A stretch of 64,000 bases of DNA from Sambucus nigra. Its lineage: Eukaryota > Streptophyta > Magnoliopsida > Dipsacales > Adoxaceae. The notes under the pieces are model-generated. The model had not been told where the DNA came from, ran no database searches, and saw nothing but the letters and a program-made list of their open reading frames with translations. Location of the stretch: positions 496,001-560,000 of the forward strand of contig CASBWL010000422.1 of NCBI GenBank assembly GCA_949130495.1, written 5' to 3'. A program made the position numbers and the translations under genes. This document shows positions 35,067 to 48,285 of this stretch, piece after piece. Within the stretch, counting starts at the first letter, position 1. Each line of letters opens with the position of its first letter.

Positions 35067-35830
35067 TGTGACACTCCGCCTATTCTTATCTGGTTGATTA
35101 AGCCTTTATTAAAATTAAATGGGAATCATTATGATTGCATTCTTAGCATCACTGTAGTAATAAATATATAAATATAACCCACATCAACATTTACCAAATA
35201 AAATAACAGAAGAACTGATAAGAAAATAATCATAAATAATGTAAACCGAATAAACCATCGATTACCATAAATAAATATCCATGTAAACGTACTACTGCGA
35301 AGTGATAAGAATTGTCTGACATAAAAGTAAAGTCCTATCCATCTACGTGCAACACGCCCAAAAGGAAATACCAAAACTAAATCCTATCAAGATAAAATGA
35401 ACTGAGGTGGCTACCATTAAATCTCGCAGCATTCACTTCTACCGCTCACAACGACATGATGAAAGACTAGAGTTGTGGTCCATGCTGCTGAATACCTGGG
35501 GTTTTGGAAAAAAAATTGACAGCAGGTCAAAGCCCAAAAATATTTGAAATATTAAAAAGTATTTAAATGCTTTATGCATTGTATTACCTTTATAATTAAC
35601 TTTCCAGTAGCACTCACAAGAGACATTTCCTCACCTCTCATCTACAGTGAGCACTTAACGTATTCATTTTTTATCCTAATGGTTCTACCCAGTCTAACTA
35701 GGATAATAACTGCTAATATAGGCCATTCCGCTAATAATCACTATTAACTAATTGCATCCCTTCACTAGGTATATTGTCATAAATATTTTCATAGTTACAC
35801 ATGTGTTTTAAATAGATATTTATAAAACTA

Positions 35831-35896
<66 letters not shown>

Positions 35897-36317
35897 CACT
35901 CGCTATATACATATATAATCCATCCCCATATCATGGACCTTGCGGATTCATCCCTCATTTGCTATTAGGTTCCAGGTATACCACGTACAATAACTAGACA
36001 AATGGGACGGAATCTCACCATCGAGACCAAAACCTAAACACAAATAACGGAGGTAGTTATAAACAAAAGTCCAGGGGTCGCAACCATGCCACATCGCATC
36101 CAATCGATCTCTAAACCAATACTTATCCTCACACATGGATGGTGCCCATGAAATAGTACCATGACATGGGGAATCAATCCAACACCTGCTGGTCCATGCC
36201 AGGGTGGACTTCCCACTACGCGCAACCTTCTAACGATAGCATTACCGAGTCGGTATGTTACAAATAACTACACAACAATCATACATACATATATATAAGT
36301 AACCCACGATATATATA
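35067..36317 (-). mobile_element. Old TGTGACAC-type LTR remnant, first part
   Basis: Starts TGTGACACTCCGCCTA, like the ends of the array E LTRs, and runs parallel to them with diverged blocks (CATCACTGT, the AATAAACCATCG region, the TCACC...CTAGT region). It resumes at 54051-55399 once array E is removed. Probably an old solo or partial LTR of a related gypsy-type family. No matching target duplication was found (TTAGG on the left, ATACA on the right). Confidence 0.5.
35833..35896. repeat. Microsatellite (AC)n(AT)n
   Basis: About 40 bp of AC followed by about 24 bp of AT. Confidence 0.97.
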
Positions 36318-36350
36318 CTAGGGTATACCCGTGCCTGAATGCACGCTAAA
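36318..36350 (-). mobile_element. Possible Helitron 3' terminus
   Basis: On the minus strand, GCGTGCATTCAGGCACG forms a short GC hairpin. It is followed by GGTATACC and CTAG, then T. This is the Helitron end pattern: a hairpin, then CTRR, inserted before T. The 5' TC end was not located, so the element length is unknown. Confidence 0.3.
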
Positions 36351-37549
36351 AATTTCCAAAATATATAATTGTGAAGCGGCGAAAATTTGAAAGTACATGG
36401 TCGTCGCAAAAATTTCAAAAATACATAATCGCGAAACGACAAAAAATTTCAATAAAGGCATGCATATAATTTTGAAAAGTATAAAATCGTGTATAATATA
36501 AATAATAAATGTTTTATATATTATAAGTGTAGATTTTCAAAGTATTGAATCGTCTAAATTTATGTCATAAAATTTCTTTTATAATACAAATGTGTAAACA
36601 ATTTAAAAAAAAAATTGGACAGAATTCCCTTTGTTTATAGGACTACCCACCCTGTTTAAGGAATAAAAAATTAATCCAACAAAACAAATATTTCGTTTTG
36701 GAAATCATATAAGCAATATAATCCAAATATGCTCAATTACATAATCAAGGCAAAGTATCAATTTTTTTTTAAATGGACATAGTCTCATTTGTTTATTGGA
36801 CTAGCCACCCTTCTTAAGGGATAACAATCAATTAAACAATATTTAAATCGCCTAAATTCTTCTAACAGATACTTCATCTTAGCCTTCACAATACCCCCAT
36901 CTAATATAGTTAACCTTTCTTCCACACTAATTATTTTCCTCATCTTTCCACTCGTTCTCCTGTAATTAGTGCTGATGTTTTTTAGAGTACTTTAGCCCTG
37001 CATTTTAACCAAAAGTTAAAAGTAATCACTTAAAAAAAAATAAATTCTTGTGAAAAAAGAATCAAACTAAAAGGATTCCCTTGATTCTACCCTTTATGAA
37101 TTTGACCAAGCAATTCTTTTATGTGCTTAAACACATATATGATTGATACGTGTTGTGTATTATGTGCAGAAAAATGAAAAAATTAAAAGCATGTGATAGA
37201 CATATGATTCTATTATAGGTAGCAAACCTTTTACACCACCTATTTCAGACAAATATGATAAAATCCCAGTAATTATAATAGTTGATTCAATTAGAAATGG
37301 TTAAAAATCCCCCGTGATCTTTAAAAATCCCAAGTGACCTTTTAAAGTGAATGTTTACAACATAGGGAGTACACTATACAAATAAGACTTCGTAGGTGTA
37401 TCCTTAGGTCCAAACAAAGCAGAACACACACTGGAGTATTCACGTAATATTGGAGAAATGTAAATCTCAAAATCCATGTACCTTGAACACTGGAGTATTC
37501 ACAAAGACCCTGTCAAACATTGAAAATCCTATGAGAAACAAAAATATTA

Positions 37550-37634
37550 TTGTGACTTAATTTTTACGTATTTTTTTTGAACAAACTGACGTGACAGTTT
37601 GTTCCAAAAAATTATGTCAAAAATTAAGTCACAA
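37550..37634. mobile_element. 85-bp foldback element with TA duplication
   Basis: The arms TTGTGACTTAATTTTT (37550) and AAAAATTAAGTCACAA (to 37634) are perfect complements. An inner perfect pair, GAACAAACTG and CAGTTTGTTC, surrounds a 6-base loop. TA lies on both sides (37548-37549, 37635-37636), as for Tc1/mariner-like miniature elements. Confidence 0.75.
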
Positions 37635-38954
37635 TAGAAATACTCTATGAGAAATTTGCAAATAAATTATAAAACCAGAAAAACAAATTCACATGAGAAA
37701 TCTCAATAACTTAAAACACTTAGAAGAGATAGAGAAAAAAAATGAAAAGTAAGTCAATAAATTTTAAAATGACTTCCAAGTACACGGAGAAAACCATATA
37801 CCCCAAACAAATGTATTAGATCTACAAAATTGAAAAGATGTATCAAATTAAAATAAAACGCACAAATCACAACTCTATAAACACTATTTTCAAAAAATAT
37901 ATGCATTGAATGGCTATGAGAGCAACAAAGAGAGAGAAACTTGTTTATATCTGAAATTTATATTTTCCTCAACTCCCCAGAACATGATATCTACCTTAAC
38001 TCCCCAACACATTTCATACAATTTGTTGTTGTTTAGTTGTCAGAAAACAAAGATCGGTGCAAAGAGCTCACCGAGCAGCCGCATGTACAATATCAAATCC
38101 ACCTACACCCATTTCACAAATATAAGAAGCAACACGAAAAAAAACAAAGTCATTATTTTTAAGACAATCAAGGCAAAAAAAAAATACCAAGATAAACTTG
38201 TTTTCCACAATCCCTGAACAAAGAAATGAAACAAAATGTGAAGAAAAGAGGAGAGATGCTGTGTGAATAAGAATTTTAGTAAACTAGCCATATATGTGAC
38301 TCCCAGCGGTCCGTCCATCGATAAAATGTAACTCCACGGTATTGTGAGCTTTCTGAGTACTCTAACATGGGGCTCAGACGGATTGGTAAAATTTAGCCCC
38401 GACCTAGTGGGCCCTCGAAAAAAAATTTGACCCCGACCCAGAGGATGAAGTACCCATTTCAGAGTCATCTAGAGGAAAAAACTGGGGGGTGACTAGTGGC
38501 TGCCCATCTAATAAGTAGTTGTTGGTCCAACTATGGAGTCTCAGCCCATAGAAATAACCACTCGCATGTAACTTTAACATGTACATGATATTGGGAGTCT
38601 CCAGATGAGATTGTGAGTCTCCATATGAAAAGCGATATTCCCACTTCTCTGTACATAAATCTTAAGGCCCGAAAAATGATAAATGTCTCAGACACAGAAA
38701 TTAATCTCAAAAGCCTCTGCAAAAAGCTCCAAAGCCCACCCCAACTATCAAAATCGCAAATGGAAAATTATTAACGGTTAAATTCTCAAATCAAATCATT
38801 AGAACCCTAAAATCATGCAATATCATAAATGTTAACCCGCGATAAATATAAGATGTAAATGAAAAGGGGTTACCTTATATCGCACCTCTATCGAGCAATC
38901 CGGAGCATGAAAACCGATCTTGGAGCATGGAGACAGAGCTCGAAGAAGACTGAG

Positions 38955-38956
<2 letters not shown>

Positions 38957-38992
<36 letters not shown>
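38957..38992. repeat. Microsatellite (GA)n
   Basis: A run of GA dinucleotides about 36 bp long. Confidence 0.95.
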
Positions 38993-38995
<3 letters not shown>

Positions 38996-40697
38996 GTGTT
39001 TGATTAGTGAGCAAATTGGTGAGATCGACCAAATGTTTTAATCGGTGAGTGTGAACCGGATAGAGTTACTAAAATAGCCTCAATTTTGAATTAAATTAAA
39101 ATTTGGGTAAGATAAAAAGGGGGAATGGAAAAGTAAAAGGGTAAACATGTAAAACAAAGAGAGGGTAACATGGCAGGAGACTCTTTTCCCATTTTACCCT
39201 TATTTTTGAATTTTGAGGAAGAGTGAGAAATGAATTATGAGTGTGAAAAAAGAAGGGGGACTTAAATAGTTGAGGGACAAAATAGGGAGTGCAAGAATTA
39301 ATATAGACGGATGACGTAATCAATCAAACTTATTGTGACACCCCGCCTAATAAAATACCGAGTGATCAGTCATATACCAAATTAAAATAGGAATTCAAGT
39401 TGGTTCATCCTTAGCATCACTGTCGAAAACCTTTTTAAGACTTACTAACCACCTAGTATTCCAAAAGCTGGTGCCAATTTTTATCTTATTAATTAAACCA
39501 AACAGTACATGCGGAAATAAATATAATCCATTCACACAACTTAATTAAATCAACTGAATAAATAATGACTACATGACGAATAAACCATTGGTTACCAAAG
39601 TAAATGATCCAATACAAATATTCAACACCGAAATAAAATAAATCTGAAAACTGAACTAAAAGTCTGGGCGACATGCCCTAAATAAGACTGGAAGTGATAA
39701 ATGATTCCTACTCTAGGAATGAAAGAACAATGCGTCTAATCCAAGCTCCTGCTAGCATCCACATATGCCACAGCTCCGTGTTCCTGGAATAGAATGTCAA
39801 TCTTGACGTCCCTGTGGCTGGACACCTAAAAGGTTTTGAAAATAGTTTTATAGCAAGGGTTAAAACCCAAAAAATTTTGAAAATATTTAGCAAGTGAATT
39901 AACTACAGTAATTTAAAATGCATGAATGCGCTTCATATTTAAGTTAGTGTCGCACTCTCTTGAGGACATTCTCACCCCTCCACTAATGTGCACACCTAAC
40001 GGTTACCTTAACCCCACCTAGTTATACTACCCCATCCAACTAGTCCTGGTATAACCTCCCCTTGCTATACTACTCTAACCCGAGTATAATATTCATGAGT
40101 TATAAGTTATCTCACCAATTAACTTAATTAATTCGTTCTTAAATAATAGCCTATAACCATCACACTAGTTATATAAAGTAAATATATCACACACTTTATT
40201 ATTACCCGCATATAATATTTAATACCATTATATACGTACCTTTACTAAAACATCCACACATATAACATACGTATATCCATCCTTCCGAGTATACCCTCAC
40301 CGGATGATTCCCTCTAAAGTGTTATCTCACTAGGTTAGTTCACATAACCTAGTTACCCAAGTTGGAATCGCTCACCAACCTGGCCCGAAACATAAACGAA
40401 GTGGAGGTGGTCATATTCCTTCCCTGAAAGTGAGATAAGCCCCTCACCCATATACCGCACACAATGACCTGGGGATATACTCACCCTACTCCTCACTCTA
40501 CGGGATTCACCCACATCGTGCAACCTCCCTTGATAGCACTAGAGTATGTAAATTAAACAAATATCTAGTCACTGATATTTAATAGCACACACAATATATA
40601 CACGTATATATCTACTATCACTACACCATATATATATATAATATAAACCCCGACTTTACCGTGTACTCAAAATTCCGTAACACTAGCCTATAATTTC

Positions 40698-41185
40698 CTG
40701 GGTCTGTGGCCTGACTCAACTTAATTAATTTTCTAACTTATTAATTCACACGTCAACTAATATAATATTTTCCCGAGTCTATGGTCCGACTCTTAAATAA
40801 ATACTTTGCATATTGATTTATCTAATATTTACCTGAGTCTATGGTCGGACTCTAATTTAATTAATTTACACATTAATTAATTAATACTAATCCGAGTCTA
40901 TGGTCCGACTCTAATTAAATTAATTTACACATTAATTAATTACCAATCCGAGTCTATGGTCAGATTCAAATTTAATTAATTTACACATTAATTAATTAAT
41001 ACCAATCCGAGTTTATGGTCCGCCTCCAGTTTAATTAATTTACACATTAATTAATTAATACCCATCCGAGTCTATTGTCCGACTCTATTTTAATTAATTT
41101 ACACATTAATTAATTTATTACCTTCCCGAGTCTACAGTCCCACTGTAATTTAATTAATTAACTCATCAATTAATTTAATACTTGG
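40698..41185. repeat. Tandem 56-60 bp units with GAGTC/GACTC hairpin core
   Basis: Eight degenerate units, each a GAGTCTATGGTCCGACTC-like core followed by TTAATTAATTTACACATTAA. GAGTC and GACTC are complementary, so each unit can form a small hairpin. Homologous arrays lie at about 46413-46905 and 52190-52680. Confidence 0.9.
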
Positions 41186-41500
41186 TGCTGCCCAACCATT
41201 ATACCCGGACTCCCTCACTTGGCACGTACCGTCGTTAATACCTGATTCTATATTTTACCCCATACTAATTTATTTCACCTCAATTCCTTTAATCATGTAG
41301 TGTCACCCAACTACAATACCCGAATATTTTTCCTTGGCCCAAAATCAATACCTATGAATTATTTCCCGAAATTTATTCCTCTTATAATTGCTAAGGAATA
41401 TAGGCTACACATGCATTTATCACTAAATAATAAGTACGAGCGAAATCTAAATTTATTTTCCTTTATATATGAAACTGGCCGAACTGCCAAAATTCTGGGA

Positions 41501-41546
41501 CCATCGATCGATTGATTCCCTGGGTCGATCGATCGATCGACCAGGT
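41501..41546. repeat. ATCG-repeat palindrome in LTR 1
   Basis: (ATCG)n tracts in two blocks; CCTGGGTCGATCGATCGATC continuing to GACCAGG is self-complementary but for one G. Counterparts are 47223-47267 and a shortened 53000-53024. Confidence 0.9.
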
Positions 41547-42564
41547 ATTCGTCTTCTCCGACTTGTTGTTTCAGCAATTTATGAACCCAGAATCTTTTTG
41601 TTTCTTCCCAAACCTTTACCCAATCTCAACCAACATTATTTCCTCAAAAGAAAAGGTTCTAAGAACCCTAGAGACCTTAATCCATCACCAATTTATACAT
41701 AACCCTAAGTATATCCGATTTGGATTTTTCATTCGGGTTTCGTTTTTACCGAAATCGACCTCATCATTCTCAATTAATTTAATCACTAATGCCTACTGTA
41801 ATCCACCCTACAATTCAATCATAACAGTCCCAAATCATGACCTAACATCTTTTGAGTAATTAAATCTATCCATTACCCTACATTCAGAAAAACCCAATTT
41901 AATTATGGCTACACACCCCAAAAGAATTTTCATATACACATACTATGATATGAATTGATTATCATCAATTTAAGAATCACAACAGTTAACCACTTGCCTG
42001 GAATTGTTCATAGAGTCTAATCCATTGGTGTAGTTAAGGTGTTGACGAAGAACACCCCAATTAGTCCCTTAATTTGGCTCCAAAAATCCCCAATTGACTC
42101 TTGATTTTCTTTCCTCTGTGTCTCTCTCAAACCCTAGTCTTAGAATTTGTTAACTGTCGTGCAACTTTTCTCCCAATTAGGGTTAAAATCCCTAATCCCG
42201 TTTTAGGCCATACGGGCCTAATTAAAATGGCCCAAATCACCCCGTGTGGCCCCGACTATGCCCGAAAATACCCCGAGACCCAATTACTACCCATGGGCAC
42301 TCTTTTCTGACTATCTCGACCCATCCGGACTCAATCGCGCACTCAGAATTGTCATTCAAAATACTTTTTGACATTTCCAAATTTGACCTCAAAAATGCGA
42401 CGCACATTAATTCGAATAATTTAACTTAAAGTCGCTAATTAAAAGTAATTCTTCCCACTCAATTAAATTCCCCAAATCATAAATTTAAGTTTCTCCAATT
42501 TAAATATTTTTATTTCTCCCAAAAATAATTAAATACTAAATCCTCAAAATTACGGAGTGTTATA

Positions 42565-43701
42565 TACTTCCCCCCTTATAAAGGAATTTCTTCCTCGAAA
42601 TTAAGACGAACCTAGTGCTACAAGCTTTGAATATCATTTTCTAGACATGTGCCTCTAAGCTCGCTATATCTATCTCTCCCGGTTCTAATTATAAATTACA
42701 CAAATATGCATTTCAATTAACCAGGGCGCCTATGCACCCTGTACCCGTGCTTGACCGCACAGAAGTTGTCTTAATTAACCGGGTACCCATACACCCTATC
42801 CCCGTTCGTTACCACACGAAATTTACCCGATTATGCTAGTCGTGACCCGTAAGATAGCTTCCTACCCATAGTCATATCACAAATATATATAATGGCCGGG
42901 GTACCCAACCCATGTACTAACGATCAAACATCTCCCAACTTCCAATGTTGAGAAAAGTTTTATACGTGGGACGTCTCGCAAGCGAAATACAAACAAGGAA
43001 CCCCCCGATACACTACTACCCAACATTCTCGGTCATTGAGATCCATTAGATCCTCAGTCCATAGCACGTATCCCTGAATACTTGTCTATTAACACAAAAG
43101 CATACATGCCTACTCTTATGCTACAAAAGACAACATAAAATACCGCACCATTACCATCGCTAGTTCTTGCGCAAAATAAACCCCGAGTTATCTCTCCCTG
43201 CTCGAAAATAAATCTAACCACCCCGATTCACTTCAGTAAACACCCCTACTTACCAAGATAAAATATGAGAACACAAGACCTCACTATGTGTCTATCACAC
43301 CCTACAATACAACATATATACACATATATAGGCTAGACTCTCTCTCAGGTGATACTAGGAAAAATCATTCATACCCAGGTGTCGCGGACACCAAAGCTTA
43401 CCCTCACTCTCCACCATAGTTCAAATCCATCGCTATCCAGCCAACATTTGGGAAAATTATCAACCCTACTCCCATAATTCTCGAAAGTAGTAAACCCTCT
43501 CATAATTCAAACCTTCCATCAGTGTACACCTCCACTCTCCCGTGGATAAAACCAAAGAACTCCGCTACCCCACATAATCTTTTCTACATGTTATGGCTGT
43601 TAGAACCAGCGCACCCACTAAATTCGACTTACCCGCGAATTCTAGTGAAAATAATTCTTATATTGTGACACCCTCACTGTCACTTAAAACATACCCCATG
43701 C
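42565..43701 (-). other. Array E internal region 1, non-coding 3' part
   Basis: A polypurine tract (minus-strand AAGGGGGGAAGTA, just right of 42564) borders LTR 1. The remaining 1.1 kb between it and the gag end has no pol domain. Confidence 0.7.
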
Positions 43702-44890
43702 CTATAGGATAAAAAGATAATTACCTCCGTACTCTAGCTGCAATGGTTGATCCTCGAGTTCCTGAGCAGTTTCCCCTTGCCCGAACGCACCCATGACTTG
43801 TTATGGTGGCTGTACATCCAGGACCTCGTCATGTAGTTGACCCATTCCTCGTTGAGGACAATCTCTTTTCACGTGTCCCTCTTTCCCACAAACCAAACAC
43901 CTCCTAATAAATTTACCCTGCCACTGATCCCTTCCTTGTTGGCCTTGTCGAAAGTCCTAGCCATCTTGTTGACAGCCTCCAGACCTAAATCTCTTGGCCT
44001 AGTTCCCCTGCGGGGAATCCTGTCCCCCTGATGTCCCCCTGTCTACTGTTGAGATACCCCACTGGTACTGTTCCCTCCCTCTTTATCCGACTGACTGGGT
44101 TCCCCTCCCCTCTTACTTCCTCTCACGTGGAAGCGATATTCCTGACAGTGCAGGAGTGCTGCATTTACGATGTCCGTATAAGCTACTAATACGGAATTAA
44201 CAATCGAATGTTGTCTGATCATCTAGACTAACCCATCCATGAACTTTAACTTATTCATTTCTTCATCGCGTACCTCATCCAGTACAAAATTTTCCAAACG
44301 AGTGAATTCTCCCTCGTAGTCGGCCACTGAACGGTCCCCCTCAGTCACCTCTCTGAATTCTCTCCTCATTTCGGTCTCAACTACTGGTGGAAAATACTTG
44401 CGGTCGAACCTCACACAAAACTTCGCAATTGCTAATGTATCCCTTTCCTCAACTGAGGTGATGGACTCCCACCACTGAAGAGTTGCTCCCACTAACCTAA
44501 AAGTGGCTAGCATTTGCTTTTCACCTCGTTGCAATCTACCATGCGTAGGTGACGCTGGATATCCCTCTTCCACTGACATGTGAGCACCACATCTGACCCC
44601 CCTCGAAACTGTGGTGGGTGGACCTTTTCAAAAACCTCTCGTACTTGCTACCACTCTAACTTCCCCGGGTGGGCTAGAACATCCGGTACCACTAAAGCAT
44701 GTGGCTGATCTCATGGAAAGTACCTTGCCATTGCGATCATCGTCGCTTCAACTTCCTGCGCCACTAATTTTGTTAGTTGTGCTGCCGAAATCATCTCTAG
44801 CAGTTGCCGCGGTAACTCTGACTCCTGATGAGCCTCCCTAGTCTCACCTCCCCCTGCTACCCTAACTTCTCTCTCTCTCCTGGGCGGCAT
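43702..44890 (-). pseudogene. Gag of array E, copy 1
   Basis: The start MPPRRERE at 44890 precedes the retrotransposon gag core: QMLATFRLVGATLQWWESI, RFDRKYFPP, MRREFREVTEGDRSVADYE and KLKFMDGL. A CCHC knuckle follows (CLVCGKEGHVKRDC, about 43866-43910), still intact here. Stops near 44710 and 43800 and a frameshift near 44525 break it. Gag would assemble particles and package element RNA. No protease or RT follows. A GGTAAT beyond the knuckle could act as a splice donor, but that is speculative. Confidence 0.85.
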
Positions 44891-45040
44891 CTGAAATAAG
44901 AATATAATCATATGAGTTCACCCACAAATATAAAGTAATTGGAAGAAGAACGTAAATGTGCATACATATAAGAATACAATAATCCTATCATCAAAGAACG
45001 CTAAGCTGAAATGTGAAAAGCCGCACAGATCCTAAGGACA

Positions 45041-45066
45041 CTAGAACCTAATGCTGTGATACGATT
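45041..45066 (-). other. Degenerate primer site, array E copy 1
   Basis: The minus strand ATCGTATCACAGCATTAGG follows the LTR 2 end. It resembles TGGTATCAGAGCATTAGG, the initiator-Met type, with several substitutions. Confidence 0.6.
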
Positions 45067-48000
45067 TGTGACACCCCGCCTAATAAAACACTGGGTGATC
45101 AGTCCTATACCTAATTAAAATAGGAATCCCAGTTGGTTCGTCCTTATCATCACTGTCTAAAACCTTTTTAAGACTTACTAACCACTTAGTATTCCAAAAG
45201 CTGGTGCCAATTTTTATCTTATTAATTAAACCAAACAGTACATGCGGAAATAAATATAATCCATTCACACAACTAAATTAAATAAACTCAATAAATTATG
45301 ACTACATGCCGAATAAACCATCGCTCACCAAAGTAAATGATCAAATAAAAATATTCAACACCGTAATAAAATAAATCTGAAAACTGAACTGAAAGTCTGG
45401 GCGACATGCCCTAAATAAGACTCGAACTGATAAATGATTCCTACTCTAGGAATGAAAGAACGATGCGTCTAATCCAAGCTCCTACTAGCATCCACATAAG
45501 CCACAGCTCCATGTCCTTGGAATAGAATATCAATCCTAGCGTCCCTATGGCTGGACACCTAAAAGGTTTTGAAAATAGTTTTATAGCAAGGGTTAGAACC
45601 CAAAACATTTTGAAAATATTTAACAAGTGAATTAACTGCAGTAATTTAAAATTCATGAATGCGCTTCATATTTAAGTTAGTATCGTACTCTCTTGAGGAT
45701 ATTCTCACTCCTCCACCAATGTGCTCACCTAATGGTTACCTTAACCCCACCTAGTTGTACTAACCCGTCCAACTAGTCCTGGTATAACCTCCCCTAGCTA
45801 TACTACTCCAACCTAAGTATAATATTCATGAGTTATAAGTTATCTCACCAATTTACTTAATTAATTCGTTCTTAAATAATAGCCCATAACCGTAACACTA
45901 GTTATATAAAGTAAATACATCACACACTGTATTATTACCCATATATAATATTTAATACCTTTACATACGTACCTTTACTAAAACATCCACACATATAACA
46001 TACGTATATCCATCCCTCCGAGTATACCCACACCGGATGATTCCCTCTAAAGTGCTATCTCACTAAGTGTGTTCACATAACCTAGTTACCCAAGTTGGAA
46101 TCGCTCACCAACCTGACCCGAAACATAAACGAAGTGGAGGCGGTCATATTCCTTCCCTGAACTGATATAAGCCCCTCACCCATATACCGAACGCTATGAC
46201 CCGAGGATATACTCACCCTACTCCTCAAGCTAGGGGATTCACCCACATCGCGCAACCTCCCTTGATAACACTAGATTAAATAAATATCTAGTCACTGATA
46301 TTTAATAGCACACACAATATGTACACGTATATATATACTATCACTACACCGTATATATATAATATTATCCCCGGCTTTACCGTGCACTCAAAATTTTGTA
46401 ACACTAGCCTGTAATTTCCTGAGTCTGTAGCCCGACTCAACTTAATTAATTGTCTCACTTATTAATTCACACACCAATTAATATAATATTTTCCCGAGTC
46501 TATGGTCCGACTCTTAAATAAATACTTTGCACATTGATTTATCTAATATTTTCCAGAGTCTCTTATTCGACTATAATTTAATTAATTTACACATTACTTA
46601 ATTAATACTAATCTGAGTCTATGGTCCGACTCTAATTAAATTAATTTACACATTAATTAATTACCAATCTGAGTCTATGGTTCGACTCAAATTTAAATAA
46701 TTTACACATTAATTAATTAATACCAATCCGAATCTATGGTCCGACTCTAGTTTAATTAATTTACACATTAATTAATTAATACCAATTCGAGACTATGTTC
46801 CGACTCTATTTTAATTAATTTACACATCAATCAATTTATTACCTTCTCGAGTCTACAGTCCGACTCTAATTTAATTAATTAACTCATCAATTAATTTAAT
46901 ACTTGGTGTCGCCCAACCATTATACCCGGATTCGCTCACTTGACCCGTACCGTCGTTAATTCCTGATTCTATATTTTGCCCCATAACTAATTTATTTCAC
47001 TTCAATTCCTTTAATCATATAGTGTCACCCAACTACAATACCCGAATATTTTTCCTCGGCCCAAAATCAATACCTATGAGTTATTTCTTGAAATTTATTC
47101 CTCTTATAATTGCTAAGGAATGTCTGCTACACATGCATTTATCACTAAATAAGAGGTAGGTCCAAAATCTAAATTTATTTTGCTTTATATATGAAACTGG
47201 CCAAATTGCCAAAATTCTGGGAACATCGATCGATCGATCACCTGGGTCGATCGATCGATCGACCAGGTATTCGTCTTCTCCACCTTGCTGTTTCAGCCAT
47301 TGATGAACCCTAAAGCTTTTTCTTTCTTCCCAAACCTTTACCCAATCTCTACCAACATTATATCCACACAAGAAAAGGTTCTAAGCAACCTAGAGACCTT
47401 AATCCATCATCAATTTCTACATAACCCTAAGTATATTCGATTTGGATTTTTCATCCAGGTTTCGTTTTTGTCGAATCGACCTCATCATTCTCAATTAATT
47501 TAGTCACTAATGCCTACTGTAATCCACCTTACAATTCAATCTTAACAGTCCCAAATCATGACCTAACATCCTTTGAGTAATTAAATATATCCATCACTCT
47601 ACATTCAGAAAAACCCAATTTAATTATGGCTACACACCCAAAACGAATTTTCATATACACATACTATGATATAAATTGATTATCATCAATTTAAGAATCA
47701 CAACAGTTAACCACTTGCCTGTAATCGTTCGTAGAGTCTGATCCGTTGGTGTAATTAAGGTGTTGACGAAGAACACCCCAATTAGTCCCTTAATTTGGCT
47801 CCAAAAATCCCCAATTGGCTCTTGATTTTCTTTCCTATGTGTCTCTCTTAAACCCTAGGTTTAGAATTTGTTAACTGCCGTTCAACTTTTCCGCCAATTA
47901 GCTCTAAAACCCCTAATCCCGTTTTAGGCCATACGGGCCTAATTAAAATGGCCCAAATCACCCCGTGTGGCCCCGGCTATACCCAAAAATACCCCGAGAC

Positions 48001-48285
48001 CCAATTACTACCCCTGGGCACTCTTTTCTGACTATCTCGACCCATCTGCACTCAACTGCGCACTCAAAATGGTCATTTGAAAAACTTTATTACATTTCCA
48101 AATTTGACCTAAAAAATGCGACACACATTAATTCGAACAATTTAACTTAAAGTCGCCAATTAAAAATAATTCTTCCCACTCAATTAAATTCTCTAAATCA
48201 TAAATTTAAGTTTCTCCAATTTAAATATTTTTATTTCTCCCAAAAATAATTACATACTAAATCCACAAAATTATAGGGTGTTATA
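45067..48285 (-). repeat. Array E LTR 2 (central, 3,219 bp)
   Basis: From TGTGACACCCCGCC to GGGTGTTATA. It is shared by both internal regions: 3' LTR of copy 2 and 5' LTR of copy 1. By eye it is somewhat more diverged from LTR 1 and LTR 3 than those are from each other. Confidence 0.92.

Larger units (their letters stand above)
36351..39328. other. Gene-free repeat-derived DNA
   Basis: No host gene or long open frame with a domain. It includes a diverged duplication near 36620-36840 (GGACTA-CCACCC blocks), the 85-bp foldback (37550-37634) and a (GA)n tract (38957-38992). The part from about 38740 may belong to the older LTR interrupted by array E. Confidence 0.45.
39334..42564 (-). repeat. 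Array E LTR 1 (3,231 bp)
   Basis: From TGTGACACCCCGCC to GAGTGTTATA (minus-strand start TATAACAC; TG changed to TA). It contains eight tandem units of 56-60 bp at about 40698-41185 and an ATCG-rich palindrome at 41501-41546. Confidence 0.92.

Noticed and set aside
41300..41859. Open frames in array E LTRs (also near 47285 and 52968)
   Set aside because: The frame is not conserved between the three LTRs, so it is chance open sequence.
39334..48285. Two independent adjacent insertions instead of one array
   Set aside because: The central LTR lacks target duplications and is bordered by a primer site on one side and a polypurine tract on the other.
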